From NCBI GenBank assembly GCA_947177005.1, contig CAMWSZ010000060.1:1-10745 (forward strand): a DNA stretch of 10,745 nt. Direction: 5' to 3'. The stretch's first letter is position 1. Each line of letters starts with the position of its first letter. This DNA comes from an uncultured Clostridia bacterium. GTDB taxonomy: Bacteria > Bacillota > Clostridia > Oscillospirales > Oscillospiraceae. The position numbers and the translations under genes are program-made. Below are positions 6,160 through 10,745 of the stretch, piece after piece. The notes beneath the pieces were generated by a model. That model worked only from the letters and a program-made list of their open reading frames with translations, did not search any database and was not told where the DNA came from.

Positions 6160-6252
6160 TACTACACTGTTTATGAAAAATAGTTTTCTATTCATCCCTA
6201 ACAATCTCATAAGGTCTTAGATAAAGACATACGGATTTGGGAGGGATTTTAT

Positions 6253-7398
6253 ATGCACGAGTTCATTCATACATTCAGCATGACACGCTTTTTTTCTGAG
6301 CAGGAGCGTATAACTTTTAAGAACCTCTATGGTTCGAATTTTTTCTTCAACAGTGACAAAAATAAATTTGTCCTTAATAAATACACTGATGATGGCCTAA
6401 GAGTAGAAATCACGGAATCATCCTATAAGGATCGCCATTACCATGATCCGCTGAACCGAAAGTACAAGGCCAAGATTATTATAACTCCACATAAGCTGTT
6501 ACACCCAGGCAAGCAGATGGGAAAGCTTACAAGCAACACAGATATTCAAGCCGCTTGTGTACTGCTTACAAACATCTTTTCCGAAATACAGAATGAGTCT
6601 GGTGTGAACTTATGGCAAGACGCAAAGCTACGTCGAGTTGATATATCAAAAGATATAATTACACCATCTGACCTCTATTCCGTAGAGATCATTAAAGCAT
6701 CAAAACAAGCGGTCCATAAGTGCGGCTATAAAGTTTTTAAGCCTGAAGAAAGCAAAGGCTACAATCCTGAATGGGCTTTAGAGGATTCTGCACTATTCCA
6801 CAATCATTCACAAAAAGTTGCAGCGAAAATATATAATAAGCTCCACGATCTTGATGAAACCGAACAGAAAGAGTATTCGGGATTAGGCTTGATTCGGTTT
6901 GAACTCACACTAAAGCGAAATCGGCTAAAAGACCCATACAGAATTGACGAAGTATTGCTACCAGATGAATTAACGGGCCTACTTTGCAAAATCACCAAGG
7001 ATGGTAATATGCTGTTGGATAAGTATATGGTTCAGACTTTGTATCCCGGAGCGATGCTTTCTCATAGTGTATTAAAAAAATATCTCAAACTCCAAAATGG
7101 CAGGAAGGAAAAACGCACCAAGAGTATGCAGGAATACAGTTCATGGGTTACTAAAATGCCACCGAAATTGTGCGACATAGGTTTGATCCCAGCACAAATC
7201 ACAAATCGAAAGGAAAGTTTCAAAGCCCTATCGGTGTCTCCTGTCTATGTCGATAACAAATGTCCTTTTATACCATCCTTTTCAGATATGTTGAATGGCA
7301 CAGTGGATCAAAAATTGCTTAACTTTGCTTGGATAGCCACAAGGCGAAAACGGGAAGGAAAAAAGCGGAATGAATTGATTTATTGGAATTTTGGTTAA
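6253..7398 (+). CDS. Putative replication initiation (Rep-like) protein
   Basis: 381-residue basic cytoplasmic protein. Motifs recall phage/plasmid replication initiators of the Gp2/CRI or Rep_trans type: RRVDISKDI near residues 127-135 (the usual R-x-D strand), VAAKIYNKLHDL at 189-200 (the usual hIYdK segment), and GLIRFELTLKRNRLK at 212-226 (the usual RxE strand). In those families this core nicks DNA for rolling-circle replication or transfer. I do not see a clear HUH metal motif, and I cannot assign the catalytic tyrosine. The start follows GGGAGGG (6239-6245). It is divergent from an excisionase-like gene, a pairing found on mobile elements. The C-terminus is strongly basic (ATRRKREGKKRN). 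Rep-like is a family-level inference; an uncharacterised DNA-binding protein is the alternative. Confidence 0.55.
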   Translation: MHEFIHTFSMTRFFSEQERITFKNLYGSNFFFNSDKNKFVLNKYTDDGLRVEITESSYKDRHYHDPLNRKYKAKIIITPHKLLHPGKQMGKLTSNTDIQAACVLLTNIFSEIQNESGVNLWQDAKLRRVDISKDIITPSDLYSVEIIKASKQAVHKCGYKVFKPEESKGYNPEWALEDSALFHNHSQKVAAKIYNKLHDLDETEQKEYSGLGLIRFELTLKRNRLKDPYRIDEVLLPDELTGLLCKITKDGNMLLDKYMVQTLYPGAMLSHSVLKKYLKLQNGRKEKRTKSMQEYSSWVTKMPPKLCDIGLIPAQITNRKESFKALSVSPVYVDNKCPFIPSFSDMLNGTVDQKLLNFAWIATRRKREGKKRNELIYWNFG

Positions 7399-7417
7399 AA
7401 GGCGAGGACATTCAAAA

Positions 7418-7450
7418 AAGTCTTCTCACCAGACAATAGTGAGAAGTCTT
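7418..7450. terminator. Shared terminator of two convergent genes
   Basis: An 8-base-pair stem CTTCTCAC/GTGAGAAG (7422-7429 with 7439-7446), extended by three pairs beyond a T-T mismatch, has a 9-base loop. On the plus strand it is followed by a T/C-rich run and preceded by six A, so it reads as an intrinsic terminator in both directions for the Rep-like and DUF6076-like genes. Confidence 0.75.
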
Positions 7451-7457
7451 CTCTTCT

Positions 7458-8939
7458 TTAGAAAATTTTATTATAGGCTTCGGTAATTAAATCAATGAAC
7501 TCTTGCTCCAAAATGTTTCCGCATTTCAACTGTTCCTTATAGGCAACCGCAAGTGCATCCCACTGTAAAAGTTTAGTTTGTAAGTCAGTAGTTCTAGGCT
7601 TGAATCCGGCTTTATTTGCATCATAAATTCTTTTTGAAATTCGATTTCTAATTTTTTCATATTCAATTTCCGTTTGTAAGCGGTTACGTTTGTTCTTGAG
7701 CTTTGCGCCAATCTCTGCACAGGTCTTATCCGAATCAGGTGCTTTGCGCCCACAGTAAACTGAGTTAGAGCGGGTTGGAACAAAGTATCGACCGCAATTT
7801 GCGCATTTTATGATGTAAGTATTGCGTCTTTCAAATTTTTCTTTGTCTGAGCTGGCATCTCCATTAGAAGCCATTTCTTTCAAGGCAAGGAACACCAACG
7901 AGGAAAAGTTGTGCATTGTATATCGTCTTGCTGTTGATTTTGAAGGATTCATGCTATCCGACAGGAACTTATGAAAGTCTGCCGTTTTATCTGACTGAAA
8001 ACGCACTCGCATATAGTCCAGTTTGTTTTTCAAATTCTCGTCAAACATATCGTAACAATTACGCCATTCCTGGCAGAAAATGCAATAGCTTTCCTCAAGT
8101 GAATTTGTCGAAAAAAGCCACACACATATCTCTAGCTTTTTATCAGGGGAGAATAGGCGCAATTCATTTTGGTACTCATGAAGAAAATCACAACTCAATT
8201 CAAGAAACCGCAATGAATCAGAAATCTGTTGTAAGGGCGAAGTCAGCGGAAGTTCGTTAGACCGATGGCAAGACAGAATTTTATTTAACAAAAATCGTCT
8301 GAGTTTATCCTTGAAAATATCCTTTGCAAATTGAATGTCGATGTCATAGTTTTTCCGCAGTTCAACCACGGTGAGTAAGGGATCAATGAATTGCATAATG
8401 CCATTCACCAAAACGCTTACATAGTCCGCAGTTACAACATAGTCGCTTGCAGTTTCCGCAATTTCCTTTATATAGCGGTTGTAATAATCAGTAATCAGCT
8501 CATCACGGAAAAGTTCGACTGCACTTTGATAAAAGTATGGGTTCAAATTCCCAATTTGATCCTCAAAGCGGAGCAGCAATGCCTCTACTGTTTTTTGTGT
8601 ACATTTCTGTTCTATGTCTCCTGATTCTATCAGCGTTCTATAGTCCGAAATAAGCGTTTTAATACCCTGAATTTTACTACTGAAATCGCAGTTTAAGAGA
8701 TCGGCAAGTTCTTCAACAAGTTGCTTTTCCTTGAATCGAATTGAGCCTGGGGCCGCTTTCACATTTTGTTTCCTGCCTATTGTTTTGTGCTCCTCTACCC
8801 ATTTTAGAGGATATACAAGATGTAACTTGCCGTGGCAATACCTAACCTCACACCGATAACTGAACGGCTGATAGTAGTCGCTGTAAAGATAGTCCGGCGA
8901 ATACAGCGTGTGAATGGTGCTGTTATGGTTGCTCTCCAT
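7458..8939 (-). CDS. DUF6076-like zinc-ribbon protein
   Basis: 493-residue cytoplasmic protein of unknown function. Residues 1-370 are mainly helical with many Leu, Asp and aromatic residues. The diagnostic part is a zinc-ribbon-like segment with Cys379, Cys382, Cys396 and Cys407 (CANCGRYFVPT, then VYCGRK, then KTCAEIG). It is followed by a basic helix (KLKNKRNRLQTEIEYEK) and a helical tail. I recognise this arrangement from DUF6076 proteins, which occur repeatedly in accessory DNA of gut Clostridia and have no established role. Four-Cys segments followed by a basic helix often bind nucleic acid, but that is inference. AGGAGGAAAA (8941-8950) supports the start. It converges with the Rep-like gene and is divergent from the ATPase gene. 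Confidence 0.82.
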   Translation of the reverse strand: MESNHNSTIHTLYSPDYLYSDYYQPFSYRCEVRYCHGKLHLVYPLKWVEEHKTIGRKQNVKAAPGSIRFKEKQLVEELADLLNCDFSSKIQGIKTLISDYRTLIESGDIEQKCTQKTVEALLLRFEDQIGNLNPYFYQSAVELFRDELITDYYNRYIKEIAETASDYVVTADYVSVLVNGIMQFIDPLLTVVELRKNYDIDIQFAKDIFKDKLRRFLLNKILSCHRSNELPLTSPLQQISDSLRFLELSCDFLHEYQNELRLFSPDKKLEICVWLFSTNSLEESYCIFCQEWRNCYDMFDENLKNKLDYMRVRFQSDKTADFHKFLSDSMNPSKSTARRYTMHNFSSLVFLALKEMASNGDASSDKEKFERRNTYIIKCANCGRYFVPTRSNSVYCGRKAPDSDKTCAEIGAKLKNKRNRLQTEIEYEKIRNRISKRIYDANKAGFKPRTTDLQTKLLQWDALAVAYKEQLKCGNILEQEFIDLITEAYNKIF

Positions 8940-8955
8940 ATTTTCCTCCTATACC

Positions 8956-9002
8956 GTGGTGGGAGATAGTTTTTACAAAATCTGCGATAAATAATCCCAC
9001 AC
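8956..9002 (-). promoter_or_regulatory. Inverted repeat in the leader of the DUF6076-like gene
   Basis: GTGGTGGGA (8956-8964) pairs with TCCCACAC (8995-9002) through eight pairs with one bulged base, spanning about 30 bases. It lies just upstream of the AGGAGG site of the minus-strand gene. It could be an operator or a leader hairpin. I found no strong promoter for that gene. Confidence 0.3.
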
Positions 9003-9021
9003 AAAAAGTTATGAAAAAACC

Positions 9022-9050
9022 TTTCCAATACAGAAAAATCGTAATATAAT
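9022..9050 (+). promoter_or_regulatory. Promoter of the DUF927-like ATPase gene
   Basis: TTTCCA (9022-9027), a 17-base spacer and a perfect TATAAT (9045-9050) precede the gene. Transcription from about 9057 would give a leader of roughly 97 bases. Confidence 0.65.
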
Positions 9051-9063
9051 AGGGTCATAACTT

Positions 9064-9082
9064 ATCCAAACCCAATTTGGAT
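9064..9082 (+). promoter_or_regulatory. Hairpin at the 5' end of the ATPase transcript
   Basis: ATCCAAA (9064-9070) and TTTGGAT (9076-9082) form a perfect 7-base-pair stem with a 5-base loop, only a few bases after the predicted start of transcription. It could be an operator beside the promoter or a 5' stabilising hairpin. A weaker pairing (TTGTCA with TGACGA) is possible further down the leader. Confidence 0.4.
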
Positions 9083-9153
9083 GAAGTCGGCAAGTTGTCA
9101 GTCGCCAATAACTCTGCACCTTGACGATTTCATAGAATGAGGAGGATTTACTT

Positions 9154-10745
9154 ATGGCAAACAAGGTTAGTCTACCGGAGGGTTACTTCGCCAGGGCCGG
9201 CAAGATCTACCATCACTGGCACGACAAACAGGGCGACCACGAGGAACTTGCCGCAGACGGGAATTTCTCAGTCAATGCAACCATACAGTACACCGACAAT
9301 CCAAATAGTTTGCTCTTAGCTGTCTGCTTTACCAGCAGCGATGGCTCTAAGTTCCAGGATGTTCAGATTCCTATTTCTGAACTCACAGGCAATGGAAAAC
9401 GGCTTCTGGATCACGTTCCAAACTGGTTCGTCTTACTTGGGGCATCACCAGCAAAGCGGCTCGCCTTCCTGCAAAACAGCCTGAACTTGCAACGGTTGGG
9501 GATCAGCGATGTTGTCAAAATTCAGCGAGTCGGGCCAGGATACCATGCCTCAGACAACGGAATCTTGTTCTATTGTCTGGGGGATAAGATCATCAATCGA
9601 CCTGCAAATGAGAACTTGGAGCTGACCTCACTGTTCCACTTGCGCAAAACAGGTGAGATACACGGGCAGGGAGTTCCTTGGGTTCGCAAGTTCTGTGAGC
9701 AGGGGACTCCCCAAGCAGCTCAGTTCGTTGCAACCCTCACCGCCTATGTGCGGCCAATGCTGGAAGCTCGGAATCTCCACCAGCGGATCGCCGTCTACGT
9801 TTACGGCGAATCAGGCACTGGCAAGAGCGAAACGGCCAAACTACTCTGCTCCATTTTTCAGGAACAGACTGGCACTACCCTGTCAAGCGATAAGGCTGAC
9901 ATCTTCCGCATGATGTCCGCCTGTCAGGATATGCCTTTCCTGGTGCACGATCTCAATGACAGCGGCGTTGTGACTGTCTCAGCGAAGAAACGAGAACGGC
10001 TCTCCGAGGTAATCCAGCAGTTGTCAGGTAGTGGCACCCTATCCATCCGTGGCGAGGAATTTGATGTGAGGTTTGCGACTCCAATCATCACAGCCGAAAA
10101 GCTGATTGAAAGCTACAGCACGATCAACCGCACCCTGATTGTCAAGTACGAACGTCCTTTCGATGCGGACACTATGACCTGGCTTCAAGAAAAACGTAAT
10201 CTTTATGTGGACTTCCTGGAAGGGTTTATTGGCTGGATTTGCCAAAATCATACCCGTCTCAAACAATGTGTACGAAGTTGGACTTTTTCAAATCTGCATG
10301 GCAGTATCAAAAATCCAGAGGCGTACACTGGCTTCCATCGCTTAGTACGCACTTTCGAGACACTAAAAGTCACGCTTGAACTTTTCCTGCTCCATCTCCG
10401 GGAGGTCTACGCAATTCCACAGGAGGTCGAACAGTCATGGCGGCGGCTTTTAGACGAGGGCATCAACCAGGCAGTCTTTTCCGACACCCTGGAACATTTG
10501 CGTAAGGACAGCGCAGCACAGGAGCGGTTCTATGTGGATGCCATGCTGGACATCTTCAGCTACGAAGAACAGCGGCACACAAAAAAGGAAAAGCTGGTGG
10601 CCAAGTCCTTCGAGAAGTACAAGGAACTGAACAAGTGCGCCAAGATAGATGTCCGAATCCCGAAAAAAATTTTCTTCCAATCGGGAGACTACTACTGCTT
10701 CCGTGGTGATGATCTGGTGGAGTACCTGATGGCACAGCAAGATAA
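9154..10745 (+). CDS. DUF927-like P-loop ATPase/helicase (3' end beyond the window)
   Basis: At least 530 residues; the frame stays open to the window edge. The N-terminal 200 residues form a beta-rich region (for example VGPGYHASDNGILFYCLGD). They are followed by a P-loop domain: Walker A GESGTGKS (218-225), Walker B-like FLVHDLND (262-269), SGSGTLSIRGEE near 297-308, and a likely sensor/arginine finger around INRTLIV (Arg326). This order matches DUF927-type ATPases, often annotated as superfamily helicase-like proteins and found on phages and integrative elements. A helical, charged C-terminal part begins near residue 330. AGGAGG (9140-9145), eight bases before the ATG, fixes the start. It is divergent from the DUF6076-like gene and has its own promoter. 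DNA translocation or unwinding is inferred from the family; the substrate is unknown. Confidence 0.82.
   Translation, partial: MANKVSLPEGYFARAGKIYHHWHDKQGDHEELAADGNFSVNATIQYTDNPNSLLLAVCFTSSDGSKFQDVQIPISELTGNGKRLLDHVPNWFVLLGASPAKRLAFLQNSLNLQRLGISDVVKIQRVGPGYHASDNGILFYCLGDKIINRPANENLELTSLFHLRKTGEIHGQGVPWVRKFCEQGTPQAAQFVATLTAYVRPMLEARNLHQRIAVYVYGESGTGKSETAKLLCSIFQEQTGTTLSSDKADIFRMMSACQDMPFLVHDLNDSGVVTVSAKKRERLSEVIQQLSGSGTLSIRGEEFDVRFATPIITAEKLIESYSTINRTLIVKYERPFDADTMTWLQEKRNLYVDFLEGFIGWICQNHTRLKQCVRSWTFSNLHGSIKNPEAYTGFHRLVRTFETLKVTLELFLLHLREVYAIPQEVEQSWRRLLDEGINQAVFSDTLEHLRKDSAAQERFYVDAMLDIFSYEEQRHTKKEKLVAKSFEKYKELNKCAKIDVRIPKKIFFQSGDYYCFRGDDLVEYLMAQQD

Larger units (their letters stand above)
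5967..6252. other. AT-rich divergent intergenic region, possible control region or origin
   Basis: This gene-free stretch separates the HTH gene from the Rep-like gene. It is very AT-rich and repeats TTAT/ATTATT words (for example 6106-6131 and 6151-6160). It has a short hairpin GTCTT-AGATA-AAGAC (6214-6228) shortly before the Rep-like start. Possible promoters lie on both strands. A replication origin beside a Rep gene is plausible, but I see no clear iterons or nick site. Confidence 0.35.

Noticed and set aside
6100..6165. TTAT/ATTATT words as replication iterons.
   Set aside because: The repeats are too short and irregular to tell from ordinary AT-rich sequence; kept only as a low-confidence control region.

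Overview
The window looks like an accessory, mosaic stretch of a Bacillota (Firmicutes) genome, most likely a gut Clostridia/Oscillospirales relative. This rests on strong AGGAGG-type ribosome binding sites, TTGACA/TATAAT-like promoters, and families I associate with mobile DNA of gut Firmicutes: a DUF6076-like zinc-ribbon protein, a DUF927-like ATPase, a small HTH excisionase-type protein, a mid-sized serine recombinase, and small acidic proteins of unknown function. There are no housekeeping genes, rRNA, tRNA or CRISPR array. The organism call is inference.

Layout. (1) 37-690, minus: a secreted or surface protein with a signal peptide, an acidic Ser/Thr linker and the start of a beta-helix-like region, probably truncated. 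(2) 885-3231, plus: a tight run of five small genes of unknown function, closed by a hairpin. (3) 3278-4094: a serine recombinase preceded by repeated TTTTGACAC motifs that look like its own binding sites. (4) 4149-4350, minus: a small coiled-coil gene with a strong promoter whose frame is broken, or slips, at a run of eight A. A perfect 16-bp-stem hairpin separates it from the recombinase. (5) 4568-5649: a decayed RecQ-type helicase with three in-frame stops, a frame change, a shortened middle and damaged catalytic motifs. (6) 5784-7398: an excisionase-like HTH gene and a divergent Rep-like gene around an AT-rich intergenic region. (7) 7458-8939, minus: a DUF6076-like gene convergent with the Rep gene, sharing a terminator. 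(8) 9154 to the right edge, plus: a large DUF927-like P-loop ATPase that continues beyond the window.

The parts suggest several mobile-element modules placed side by side: DNA rearrangement (serine recombinase), replication or transfer initiation (HTH plus Rep-like protein), a helicase-like ATPase, and cargo of unknown function. The middle (about 4350-9060) is visibly more AT-rich than the five-gene run and the ATPase gene, which fits separate origins. No integrase, relaxase with clear HUH motif, or attachment site was found, so the element type and its boundaries cannot be fixed. The least explained parts are the five-gene operon and the A8 frameshifted small gene; no complete new system can be claimed from sequence alone.
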